A DNA stretch of 64,000 nt from DASWOJ01 sp964242415. GTDB lineage: Bacteria; Pseudomonadota; Alphaproteobacteria; Acetobacterales; Acetobacteraceae. Numbering within the stretch: the stretch's first letter is position 1; each line of letters starts with the position of its first letter. The notes beneath the pieces were generated by a model. It saw only the letters and a program-made list of their open reading frames with translations, made no database searches and was not told where the DNA came from. A program made the position numbers and the translations under genes. Of this stretch, positions 20,422-28,419 are shown in pieces. The DNA lies in contig CAXTAT010000023.1 of NCBI GenBank assembly GCA_964242415.1, positions 28,833 to 92,832 on the forward strand, read 5' to 3'.

Positions 20422-21063
20422 TCACGGCTTGGCAGGCTCGACCGGGGCTGGGCGATTCTCGACGACGATGTCCACCAGTCCGAAGTCGCGGGCCTCCTCG
20501 GCGGACATGTAGCTGTCGCGCTCCAGCTTATGCTCGATGGCGGACAACTCCTGGCCGGTGTGGCGGACATAGATCTCGTTCAGGCGCTTGCGAAGGGTGA
20601 GGATTTCCTTTGCCTGGATCTCGATGTCCGTCGCCTGGCCCTGCGCCCCGCCGCTGGGCTGGTGCACCATGACGCGGGCGTTCGGGGTAGCGTAGCGCTT
20701 GCCCGCGGCGCCGGCGCAGAGCAGCAGGCTGCCCATGCTGGCGGCCTGGCCGATGCACAGGGTGCTGACCGGGCTGCGGATGTACTGCATGGTGTCGTAG
20801 ATCGCCAAGCCGGCCGAGACGACGCCGCCGGGGCTGTTGATATAGAAGCTGATGTCCTTGCTGGGATTGTCGCTCTCGAGGAACAGCAACTGCGCGCAGA
20901 TCACCGCGGCAACCTGGTCATAGACGGCGCCGGTCAGGAAGATGATTCGCTCCTTGAGCAGGCGCGAGTAGATGTCGAAGGCGCGCTCGCCGCGGGCGGA
21001 CTGCTCGACCACCATGGGGACCAGCGCCTGGTTGTAGATCTCGAGCGGATCGCGATCCCTCAT
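20422..21063 (-). CDS. clpP: ATP-dependent Clp protease proteolytic subunit
   Basis: Serine peptidase forming the tetradecameric chamber used by ClpX or ClpA. The 213-residue protein has the complete triad: Ser109 (GQAASMGS), His134 (MVHQPSGG) and Asp183 (ERDSYMS). The N-terminal residues before VPMVVEQS are short, as for a typical propeptide. It sits 118 nt downstream of trigger factor, the conserved tig-clpP-clpX-lon order. Confidence 0.97.
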   Translation of the reverse strand: MRDRDPLEIYNQALVPMVVEQSARGERAFDIYSRLLKERIIFLTGAVYDQVAAVICAQLLFLESDNPSKDISFYINSPGGVVSAGLAIYDTMQYIRSPVSTLCIGQAASMGSLLLCAGAAGKRYATPNARVMVHQPSGGAQGQATDIEIQAKEILTLRKRLNEIYVRHTGQELSAIEHKLERDSYMSAEEARDFGLVDIVVENRPAPVEPAKP

Positions 21064-21181
21064 ACCTGCATTCCTTCTGATTGCCGCCGTGGATGGGCAG
21101 ACGACGCCTTAGACATGGGCGAGAATAGGCACGGTTCCAGCCAGGCAGGCCCCGGCTGGTTGTCCAGGGTGCCCGCCGGCG

Positions 21182-22663
21182 TCACTCGGTCGGCGCGGCC
21201 GTCTCCGATGCCGCGGTGGTCTCCGCCACTGGCGCTTCGGCTGCCGTCTCCGCAGCCTCCACCGCGGGTGTCCCTGTTGAGGCAGTCTCCATGGCCGGGC
21301 TCTCCGCCGTGGTTGCCTCCGACGTTGCCCCATCTGGCGCAGGCGCCTCGGGATCGGCCGACAGTTCCTCCGGCGTCACGACACGATCCTCAACCTGCGC
21401 TTGGTCGAGGATGAAATCTACCGTCTTGTCTTCGAAGATCGGGCCACGCAGGCCATCCACGGCCTGCGGGTTCTTGCGGAAGAACTCCATCACCTGCGTT
21501 TCCTGGCCGTTGTAGCGTGCGGCCTCGGCCCGCATGGCGCGTTGCAGCTCGTCCGGGGCGACCTGGACGCCGTTCTGCCGCCCGATCTCGGACAGCAGCA
21601 AGCCCAGCCGCACCCGGCGCTCGGCGATGCCGCGGTACTCGGCCTTCAGCGTCTCGTCATCCTTTTCCTTGTCTTCCTCATCGCCCTTGCCGGCCTTGCG
21701 GTCGGACTCGACGCGCTGCCAGATTTGGTCGAACTCGCCCTTGACCATGCTCTCCGGCGCCGGGAAGTCCGCCCCCTTGGCCAGCGCGTCCAGCAGGTCG
21801 CGCTTGATCCGCATCCGGCTGACGCCGTCATACTCGCGCTGGATTTGCTGGCCGATGATCTCGCGCAGCTTCTCCAGGTTGTCGAAGCCGAACTCCTCGG
21901 CCAGGCTCTCGTCCACCACCGGTGGCGTCGAGTGCTGCAACGCCGTCGCCTTCAGCTCGAACGTCGCGGGCTTGCCGGCCAATTCCTTGGCGTGGTACTC
22001 GGCGGGGAACGTCACCTCGATGGTCCGCTCCTCGCCGGGGCGCATCCCCTCCATCCCCTCGGAGAAGCCGGGGATGAAGCCGGCGCCGCCCAACTCCACC
22101 GCCATGGCCGTGCCGGTGCCGCCGGGGAAGGCAACGCCGTCCACCTTGCCCAGAAAATCGACGGTCAGCGTGTCGCCGACCTGGGCGCCGCGGTCCTCCG
22201 TCACCGGCACCAGCACCTTGCGTCGGGCGGCCAGCTCGGTCAGCGCCTTGTCGATGCTCTCGGGAGACGGCTCGGCCTTGTAGCGGGTCAGGTGCAGGTT
22301 GGCGAAATCCGGCATGGCGATCTCGGGCAGCAGCTCGACCTCGACGGTGAACTGCAGGTCCTGCTTCTCGTCGAGCTGCGTCACATCGACCTTCGGCTGC
22401 CCGGCGGGGCGCAGGCCGCGGTCGGTCAGCACCTGCTGCGTGGCGCTGTTGACGCTCTCCTCCAGCACCTCGGACATCACGGCGGTGCCGTAGCGCTGGC
22501 GCACGATGTTCAGCGGCACCTTGCCGGGGCGGAAGCCCGGCAGGCGCACGGTCTTGCCGATCTCCTGCAGCTTGGCGGTGCGCTTGCCCTCGATGTCGGC
22601 CACCGGCACGGTCACGGACCAGCCGCGCTTCAGTCCGTCGTGGAGGGTCTCGGTCACCTGCAT
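21182..22663 (-). CDS. tig: Trigger factor (ribosome-bound peptidyl-prolyl isomerase chaperone)
   Basis: Binds the ribosome exit tunnel and folds nascent chains. The 493-residue protein has an N-terminal ribosome-binding domain with the signature loop GFRPGKVP (43-50). An FKBP-type isomerase domain spans about 160-250 (GDTLTVDFLGKVDG through PAEYHAKELAGK), followed by a long helical C-terminal chaperone domain. The last about 60 residues are a low-complexity tail of Ala, Thr, Glu and Pro, making the protein longer than the usual 430-450. It lies 40 nt downstream of tRNA-Leu, with a 12-bp perfect palindrome (22687-22698) in between. Confidence 0.96.
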   Translation of the reverse strand: MQVTETLHDGLKRGWSVTVPVADIEGKRTAKLQEIGKTVRLPGFRPGKVPLNIVRQRYGTAVMSEVLEESVNSATQQVLTDRGLRPAGQPKVDVTQLDEKQDLQFTVEVELLPEIAMPDFANLHLTRYKAEPSPESIDKALTELAARRKVLVPVTEDRGAQVGDTLTVDFLGKVDGVAFPGGTGTAMAVELGGAGFIPGFSEGMEGMRPGEERTIEVTFPAEYHAKELAGKPATFELKATALQHSTPPVVDESLAEEFGFDNLEKLREIIGQQIQREYDGVSRMRIKRDLLDALAKGADFPAPESMVKGEFDQIWQRVESDRKAGKGDEEDKEKDDETLKAEYRGIAERRVRLGLLLSEIGRQNGVQVAPDELQRAMRAEAARYNGQETQVMEFFRKNPQAVDGLRGPIFEDKTVDFILDQAQVEDRVVTPEELSADPEAPAPDGATSEATTAESPAMETASTGTPAVEAAETAAEAPVAETTAASETAAPTE

Positions 22664-22703
22664 CTGCCCAGTCCTTATCTCTAGCGCCCCGGCCGGGGAG
22701 GGT

Positions 22704-22788
22704 TGGTGCGGGCGGAGGGACTTGAACCCCCACGGCTTGCGCCTCCAGATCCTAAGTCTGGCGTGTCTACCAATTTCACCACGCCCGC
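22704..22788 (-). tRNA. tRNA-Leu (TAG)
   Basis: An 85-nt class II tRNA on the minus strand: acceptor GCGGGCG/CGCCCGC, anticodon stem CCAGA/TCTGG with loop CTTAGGA (anticodon TAG), a long variable arm, and T-arm GGGGGTTCAAGTCCCTC. The CCA end is encoded at 22706-22704. It is upstream of, and co-oriented with, tig. Confidence 0.96.
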
Positions 22789-22860
22789 GGCGATCCGCTC
22801 ACGCGAGCGGCTTCAAGCGGGCGCGTGTAGCGCACCAAGGGGGGCGCGACAAGGCGGCTG

Positions 22861-23018
22861 GCTTCTCCCTCTCCCAACGGGGGAGGGTTGGGGTGAGGGG
22901 GGTCTTACCGCAAGCGCCGACTGTGGGTCAGGCGGCGCCACCGCGCTTGAGACACCAAGCCTTGCGCTGGCCGCAAGACCTCCTCACCCCGGCCCTCTCC
23001 CGGAGGGAGAGGGAGACG
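22861..23018. repeat. Dispersed palindromic repeat, inverted pair 2
   Basis: Copies at about 22865-22903 (a diverged stem with ccaacggggg in the centre, then ttggggtgaggg) and 22982-23016 (cctcaccccgg, then the perfect core ctctcccggagggagag). The right-hand copy overlaps the 3' end of the AceE-like gene and provides its last ten codons and stop. The space between the copies has no gene. Confidence 0.85.
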
Positions 23019-25386
23019 CAGCAAGCAGGGCTTGGGCGCAGGCATCCAGGATGGCGTCGGTGTCCAGGCCATACTCGCGGTAGAGGTCCGGCAAGTCGCC
23101 GCTCTGCCCGAAGCGGTCCACTCCCAGGGGCACAACCCGTTGCCCGCGCACGGCGCCCAGCCAGCTATGCGCCGCCGGGTGTCCGTCCAGGATCGTCACC
23201 AGGCTCGCATTGCGGGCCAACGGCGCCAGGATCGCCTCGATATGCGCCGTCGCAGGCTGACCTGCCCGGCGGGCACGGGCGGCAGCGGTCCAGCCGGCGT
23301 GCAGGCGGTCGGGGCTGGTGATCGCCAGCAGCCCGGCGTCCGGCACCTCGGCCTGCAACTCTGCGAACGCCGCTTCTGCCTCGGGCGCCACCGGACCCTG
23401 GTAGGCCAACGCAATCCGTGCCCCCTGCCCCGGCGGCACCACCCAATGCGCCCCGGCGATCACCGCGGCCGGGTCCAGCACCCGGTCGGGCTGCTGCAAC
23501 TGCCGGGTGGACAGGCGCAGCCACGCCGCCGACCCGTCCGGCGCCTGCATGTGCACCAGGGCGTGCCGCAGCAGGATCGCCAGCTCATCGACATAGGCCG
23601 GCTCGAACGACGCCAGGCGGTCCGCAGCCATGCCGATCAGCGGGGTGTTGACGCTTTGGTGCTGCCCGCCCTCGGGCGCCAGGGTCAGCCCGGACGGCGT
23701 GGACACCAGCAGGAACCGCGCATCCTGGTAGCAGGCATAGATCAGCGCATCGAGGCCGCGGTTGACGAACGGGTCGTACACCGTGCCGATCGGCAGCAGC
23801 CGCGCGCCGTTCAGGCTGTGCTGCAGCCCGGCCGCGGCCAGCAGCAGGAACAGGTTCTGCTCGGCAATGCCCAGCTCGATGTGCTGGCCGCCCGGCGCCA
23901 TGCCCCACCGCTGCGCGCTGGCCAGCTTGGCGTCGCGGAACACGTCGTTGCGGGTGTGCCGGTCGAACACGCCGCGGCGGTTCACCCAGGGGCCGAGGTT
24001 GGTGCTGACCGTCACGTCCGGGCTGGTGGTGACGATGCGCCGGGCCAGGTCGGCGTGCTCGCCCTGGCCGCGGCCGACCTCCGCCAGGATGTCGCCGAAC
24101 CCGGCTTGCGTGCTGGTGCGCCGGCCAGCCAGCTTCGCCACCGGCAGATGGTCCGGCACATGCACCAGCGGCGCGGGCAGCCGTCGGCCCCCAGGGGTCA
24201 GCGTGGCGGCGAACGGAGCGGCGTCGATCACCCGCTGGAACGCCTCGGGCGACAGGTCCAGCCCCTCGGCCACGTCCCATTCATGGCCGGGCCGGATGTG
24301 CATGGCGTCGCGGAACACCTCCATCTGGTCCCGCGTCATCAGCCCCGAGTGGTTGTCCTTGTGCCCGGCGAACGGCAGGCCCATGCCCTTCACGGTGTAG
24401 GCGATGAAGCACGTCGGCTGGTCCCCCGCGGCATCGGCCAGGCGAAACTGCTCGATCAGGTAATCCACGTCGTGGCCGCCCAGGTTGGTCATCAGGGTCG
24501 CCAGCTCGTCATCGGACAGGGGGTCCAGGATGGCGCGTACCCCGGCGTCGCGGCCCAGCTCCGCCAGCAGCGCCTGCCGCCACGCCGTGCCGCCCTGGAA
24601 CGTCAGGGCGGAGTACAGGCTGTTCGGACAGTCGTCGATCCAGCGGCGCAGCGCCTCGCCGCCCTCGCGCTCGAACGCGGCCTGCAGCAGGCGGCCGTAC
24701 TTCAGGGTGATGACGTTCCAGCCCATGTCGCGGAACAGGCCCTCGATCCGGCCGAACAGGCGGTCTGGCACGACGCTGTCCAGGCTCTGCCGGTTGTAGT
24801 CGATGATCCACCAGACGTTGCGGACATCGTGCTTCCAGCCTTCCAGCAGGGCTTCGTAGATGTTGCCTTCGTCCAGCTCCGCGTCGCCGGCGATGGCGAC
24901 CTGGCGGCCCTGCGGCAGGTCGGCGCCCAGGCCATGCAGCCGCACGTAGTCCTGCATCAACGCGGCAAAGCTGGTCAGCGCCACGCCCAGCCCGACCGAA
25001 CCCGTCGAGAAATCCACCTCCGGCCCGTCCTTGGTGCGGCTGGGGTAGCTCTGGATGCCGCCCATCCGACGCAGGCCCTCCATCTGCGCGGCGGTCTGCC
25101 GGCCGAACAGCAGGTTGACGGCGTGGAACACCGGGCCGGCATGCGGCTTCACGGCCACCCGGTCCTGCGGGCGCAGCACCTCGAAGTACAGCGCCGTCAT
25201 CACGCTGATGACGCTGGCGCAGCTTGCCTGGTGGCCACCGACCTTCAGGCCGTCGCGGTTGGGGCGGATGTGGTTGGCGTTGTGGATCGTCCACGCCGAC
25301 AGCCACAGCAGCTTGCGCTCGATCTGCCGCAGGTCGGCCAGGCGCCGCTCCGGCAATACCGGGACGATGGGGCCGGGCGCGTTCAT
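22984..25386 (-). CDS. AceE-like transketolase-family thiamine-diphosphate enzyme
   Basis: Resembles homodimeric pyruvate dehydrogenase E1 (AceE) and transketolase in fold order: N-terminal ThDP domain, central pyrimidine-binding domain (from about residue 450) and C-terminal transketolase domain. The ThDP/Mg motif reads GDAELDEG at 167-174 with Asn198 (DYNRQSLD) about 30 residues on. HQASCASV and PHAGPVFHAVN lie in the first 90 residues. At 800 residues it is shorter than AceE (about 890). No E2 or E3 gene is nearby, so it may act alone; the substrate is unknown. It is translationally coupled (ATGA) to malonyl-CoA decarboxylase upstream. The last ten residues and stop come from the dispersed repeat. 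Confidence 0.8.
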   Translation of the reverse strand: MNAPGPIVPVLPERRLADLRQIERKLLWLSAWTIHNANHIRPNRDGLKVGGHQASCASVISVMTALYFEVLRPQDRVAVKPHAGPVFHAVNLLFGRQTAAQMEGLRRMGGIQSYPSRTKDGPEVDFSTGSVGLGVALTSFAALMQDYVRLHGLGADLPQGRQVAIAGDAELDEGNIYEALLEGWKHDVRNVWWIIDYNRQSLDSVVPDRLFGRIEGLFRDMGWNVITLKYGRLLQAAFEREGGEALRRWIDDCPNSLYSALTFQGGTAWRQALLAELGRDAGVRAILDPLSDDELATLMTNLGGHDVDYLIEQFRLADAAGDQPTCFIAYTVKGMGLPFAGHKDNHSGLMTRDQMEVFRDAMHIRPGHEWDVAEGLDLSPEAFQRVIDAAPFAATLTPGGRRLPAPLVHVPDHLPVAKLAGRRTSTQAGFGDILAEVGRGQGEHADLARRIVTTSPDVTVSTNLGPWVNRRGVFDRHTRNDVFRDAKLASAQRWGMAPGGQHIELGIAEQNLFLLLAAAGLQHSLNGARLLPIGTVYDPFVNRGLDALIYACYQDARFLLVSTPSGLTLAPEGGQHQSVNTPLIGMAADRLASFEPAYVDELAILLRHALVHMQAPDGSAAWLRLSTRQLQQPDRVLDPAAVIAGAHWVVPPGQGARIALAYQGPVAPEAEAAFAELQAEVPDAGLLAITSPDRLHAGWTAAARARRAGQPATAHIEAILAPLARNASLVTILDGHPAAHSWLGAVRGQRVVPLGVDRFGQSGDLPDLYREYGLDTDAILDACAQALLAASPSPSGRGPG

Positions 25387-26786
25387 GACCAGCCCCGCGC
25401 CAGGCGGCGGACCGCGGTGCTGGCGTTGCGCTTGCCCTCGCCGGCGTAGTCCTCGTGGTACTGCTCGATGTTGGGGGGATCGTAGAGGTAGTTCACCATC
25501 AACGTCGCACTCTCCCGCACGCCCTTACCAGACGTATCAGCCAGCATGATGACGCGCTCCACCCGGGCGCCATTGGATAGATGAAAGTGCGCGACCGGGT
25601 CCAGCGCCCGCTTGGCACGCGCTTCCACCAGCAGGTAACGCGCGCCCAGGCGGACCAGCACCGGCTCCATGGCGCGCAGCATGGCGGCGTCGCGGAACCA
25701 GCCATGTTGCTGCAGGATGGCCTGCAACGCCTGCGGACCCGTCTCGCTGGCCGGCGCGTTGGCGGGGGCGGCGGTGCGGAGGGAGGATGCCTCCTCCTCG
25801 CTCAGCAGCGCCGGGTCGTTCTCGGCAAGGCGGGCGTCCAGCCATTTGCGGAAGCCCGGGATCGGCGACAGGGTGGCAAACGCCTTGAGGTTGCGGAACT
25901 CGCCCCCCAGCAGCTCCACCACGCGCTTGATCAGGAAATTGCCGAAGCTGATGCCGGCCAGGCCGCGCTGGCAGTTGCTGATGGAGTAGAAGATGGCGGT
26001 GTCGGCCAGCGCCGGGTCGAGCAGCGGCGCCCGCTTGTCCAGCAGCCGCTGCACGCTGCTGGCAAGGCCGCGGACCAGGGCGACCTCGACGAAGATCAGC
26101 GGCTCGTTCGGCATCCGGTGATGGAACAGGGCGTAGCAGCGGCGGTCGCTGTCCAGGCGGTTCTTAAGGTCGCTCCAGGAGCGGATTTCGTGCACGGCCT
26201 CATAGCCCACCAGGCGCTCCAGCAGCACGGCCGGGCTGTTCCAGTCGATGCGCTGCAATTCGAGGAAGCCCACGTCGAACCAGCTTGCCAGCAGGCTGCG
26301 CATGTCGCTTTCCAGGGCGGCGAGGTGCGGGTCGCCGCGGGTCAGGTCCAGCAGGGTGGCGCGCAGATCGACCAGGAACTTCATGCCGTCCGGGATGGTG
26401 GTGAACTGCGTCAGCAGGCGGACGCGCGGCGGCTCCAGGGCGCGGCGCAGGGCGACCTTGGCGGTGGCGCGCTCGGCCGGGCCGGGGGCGGACTGCACGG
26501 CGGCGTAGGCGGTGGCGACGGCCTCGGGGTCGCTGTCGAACTTCGCCAGCTCGCCGAGGAAGTCGCGGCGGCCGGCGTCGTCCAGCACCAGGTATGCCTG
26601 CGCCAGCTTGGCCGCACGGTTGCGGGCGCTGACCTCGCCACCGCGGGCGTGGAGGCAGGCCTCCATCTGGTGGGCGATGCTCTGGTCGTCGTCGGGGCCG
26701 ACGCGGTCCGCCATGTCGCGCCAGACGCCGGCGATGCGGCGGATGGCCCGGTCGAATAGGCCGATGGGGGCGGTGGTGTCGCTCAC
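25383..26786 (-). CDS. Malonyl-CoA decarboxylase
   Basis: Converts malonyl-CoA to acetyl-CoA and CO2. The 467-residue protein has the helical N-terminal domain (to about 190) and a GNAT-fold catalytic C-terminal domain. Family landmarks are ALFHHRMPNEPLIFVEVALV, IFYSISNCQRGLAGISFGN and FATLSPIPGFRKWL with the conserved SPxPGF. It is first gene of a two-gene operon with the AceE-like enzyme, with a 4-nt overlap. It faces the divergent ParA gene across about 190 bp, where both promoters should lie. It could supply acetyl-CoA during malonate use or trim the malonyl-CoA pool; no malonate transporter or malonyl-CoA synthetase is nearby. Confidence 0.92.
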   Translation of the reverse strand: MSDTTAPIGLFDRAIRRIAGVWRDMADRVGPDDDQSIAHQMEACLHARGGEVSARNRAAKLAQAYLVLDDAGRRDFLGELAKFDSDPEAVATAYAAVQSAPGPAERATAKVALRRALEPPRVRLLTQFTTIPDGMKFLVDLRATLLDLTRGDPHLAALESDMRSLLASWFDVGFLELQRIDWNSPAVLLERLVGYEAVHEIRSWSDLKNRLDSDRRCYALFHHRMPNEPLIFVEVALVRGLASSVQRLLDKRAPLLDPALADTAIFYSISNCQRGLAGISFGNFLIKRVVELLGGEFRNLKAFATLSPIPGFRKWLDARLAENDPALLSEEEASSLRTAAPANAPASETGPQALQAILQQHGWFRDAAMLRAMEPVLVRLGARYLLVEARAKRALDPVAHFHLSNGARVERVIMLADTSGKGVRESATLMVNYLYDPPNIEQYHEDYAGEGKRNASTAVRRLARGWS

Positions 26787-26977
26787 GGGAGGTCGTTCAT
26801 GGGGACGTGTCGCTCATGGGGGGGCGGCTCCGGGTCGGTGGCGGCAGTATAACGCAAGTACGCCGCAGCGCAGCGCCAAGTTCTGTCGCCGGAGGAAGGC
26901 GGCAGGTTCCGTGACCGGCGTTCTTGGCCGCGACCGCCGGGCATGCCATGAGGGCACCGTGCTGACGGGAGGCGGAG

Positions 26978-27607
26978 ATGGCGATCGTGATCACCGTGGC
27001 CCAGCAGAAGGGCGGCGCCGGCAAGACCACCCTGGTGGCCAACCTTGCCGCGGCGCTTGCGGCGACGCGCCGGGTGGCGGTGCTGGACATCGACCCGCAG
27101 CGCAGCCTGGCCCGCTGGCATGCCATCCGCCTGGCCCGCCCTGCCCCGGCGGCGGCGCTGACCTTCTCCAACCTATCCGGCTGGCGGCTGGCGGCGGAGC
27201 TGGACCGGCTGCGGCACGGACATGACGTGGTGCTGGTCGATACCCCGCCGGTGATCGACGCCGATGCGCGCCGGGCCATACGCGGCGCGACCCTGGTTCT
27301 GGTGCCGGTGCAGCCCAGCGCGCCGGATTTGTGGGCGGCCGAGGGCACGCTGGCGCTGGCGGCCGAGGAGAAGCGGCCGGTCCGCCTGGTGCTGAACCGG
27401 GTCGCGGCCGGGGGCCGGCTGCGTGCCGAGGCCGAGCAGGCGATGCACGCGGGCGGCATGGCTGCGCTGGCGGCGGCGCTGGGCAACCGTGCGGCGGTCA
27501 GCCACGCGTTCGCGGAGGGGCTGGGCGTGACCGAGGCTGCGCCGCGGACCCAGGCTGCCCTAGAGTTGCAGGCGGTGTTGGCGGAGGTGGTGGCGTTGGC
27601 TGGGTAG
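26978..27607 (+). CDS. ParA/MinD-family ATPase (solitary)
   Basis: A 209-residue deviant Walker-A ATPase: KGGAGKTT at 11-18, VLDIDPQRS (Walker A') near 35, and VVLVDTPPVID as Walker B. It is the short ParF-like form without an N-terminal DNA-binding domain. A GGGAGGCGGAG ribosome site precedes the ATG directly. No ParB or centromere-like iterons are adjacent, so it is more likely a ParC/PpfA/MipZ-like intracellular positioning ATPase or an orphan than a chromosome partition protein. That last point is inference. Confidence 0.85.
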   Translation: MAIVITVAQQKGGAGKTTLVANLAAALAATRRVAVLDIDPQRSLARWHAIRLARPAPAAALTFSNLSGWRLAAELDRLRHGHDVVLVDTPPVIDADARRAIRGATLVLVPVQPSAPDLWAAEGTLALAAEEKRPVRLVLNRVAAGGRLRAEAEQAMHAGGMAALAAALGNRAAVSHAFAEGLGVTEAAPRTQAALELQAVLAEVVALAG

Positions 27608-28419
27608 GCGGCCTGACTGGGCGGTGCTGCTGAAATCGTGATCCCTCGCCCGGCATGATCCCGGTGTTCGACTTATACCAACGGCCATCCGAACCGACCG
27701 GTTTGCTTGGCCCCTCGTTCGCCATTGCCCCATCAATCATCGCGGGGAGCGCTTGCGACGTGGCAATCCAGGGAGCACAAGGCCGGAACCCCAGCCCGCG
27801 CCCCCTGGATTGCCGCGCCGAAGCCGGCCCGCAATGACGGGGCCTGATGGGAGGCAGCATCATAGGGGTCAGAGTGGAGGGCCGTTGGGGTCACCGTTCG
27901 GCAACGGGAGACCCGGCAGTCCGCTGCAGCGCAAACCGCCCCAGGCTTGAATTTTGGCCAGCGCCGGCTGCCTGGCCTGGTGATACCGAAGTTATCTGCA
28001 CCTTCGATCGATAAGGGTTGCAACGATGCGGAGGCTTCTTGCTCTGCTTGCTGCACTCAGTCGAGCAAAATCAAGCGATCCGCCGCTGGTTTCGGCGAGA
28101 AAAGCGCCAGGGCATCGGGTTTTGGCATTGGGCAGGCGGCGGCAGCCCACGCTGAGCAGGAGGAATTCGGGCGCTGAGGTTCGATGCATTTGCGCCGTGT
28201 TCCCGGGCGGTAAAATGCCGTTTCCGACGATTAGGCGAGTTAGAAAGCGCCATGATTTGTTTTTGCAGAACCTGGGTAATAACGTTGCGAACCCGCCACT
28301 TCTGGGCTATCCACGCCATTGCGTCTTAATGAGATCTTTACTTAGATTTTAAGACAGCCCTCAGCTTAAGCATAACGCGCCCTCACGGAAGGCCGCGAGC
28401 AAACTGGTCGGAAACCCCT
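27608..28419. other. 812-bp region with no convincing gene
   Basis: Between the ParA gene and the PEP-CTERM gene. The first half contains a dispersed repeat at 27763-27840. Reading frames here are short, lack ribosome sites and look like chance. From about 28180 the base composition drops clearly in G+C, with runs such as ttgtttttgc and agattttaaga, as expected of a promoter region for the following gene or of imported DNA. A 6-bp inverted repeat, tcttaa (28324-28329) / ttaaga (28349-28354), lies about 65 nt before the next start. Confidence 0.6.
27763..27840. repeat. Second dispersed repeat family, copy 1
   Basis: Contains caatccagg ... cctggattg as an inverted repeat, followed by a second stem and the ending gcaatgacgg. 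The same arrangement recurs at 30651-30722 in the same orientation. Such cctggattgc...cgcaatgac elements are common intergenic repeats in alphaproteobacteria. Confidence 0.8.

Noticed and set aside
21137..21159. Small inverted repeat after tig as a terminator
   Set aside because: Only a 6-bp stem with an 11-nt loop and no U-run; too weak to call, and tig-clpP co-transcription remains possible.
28026..28352. Short open frames between the ParA and PEP-CTERM genes on both strands
   Set aside because: No ribosome site, no recognisable domain, overlapping frames on both strands, and the region looks like a promoter/repeat area.
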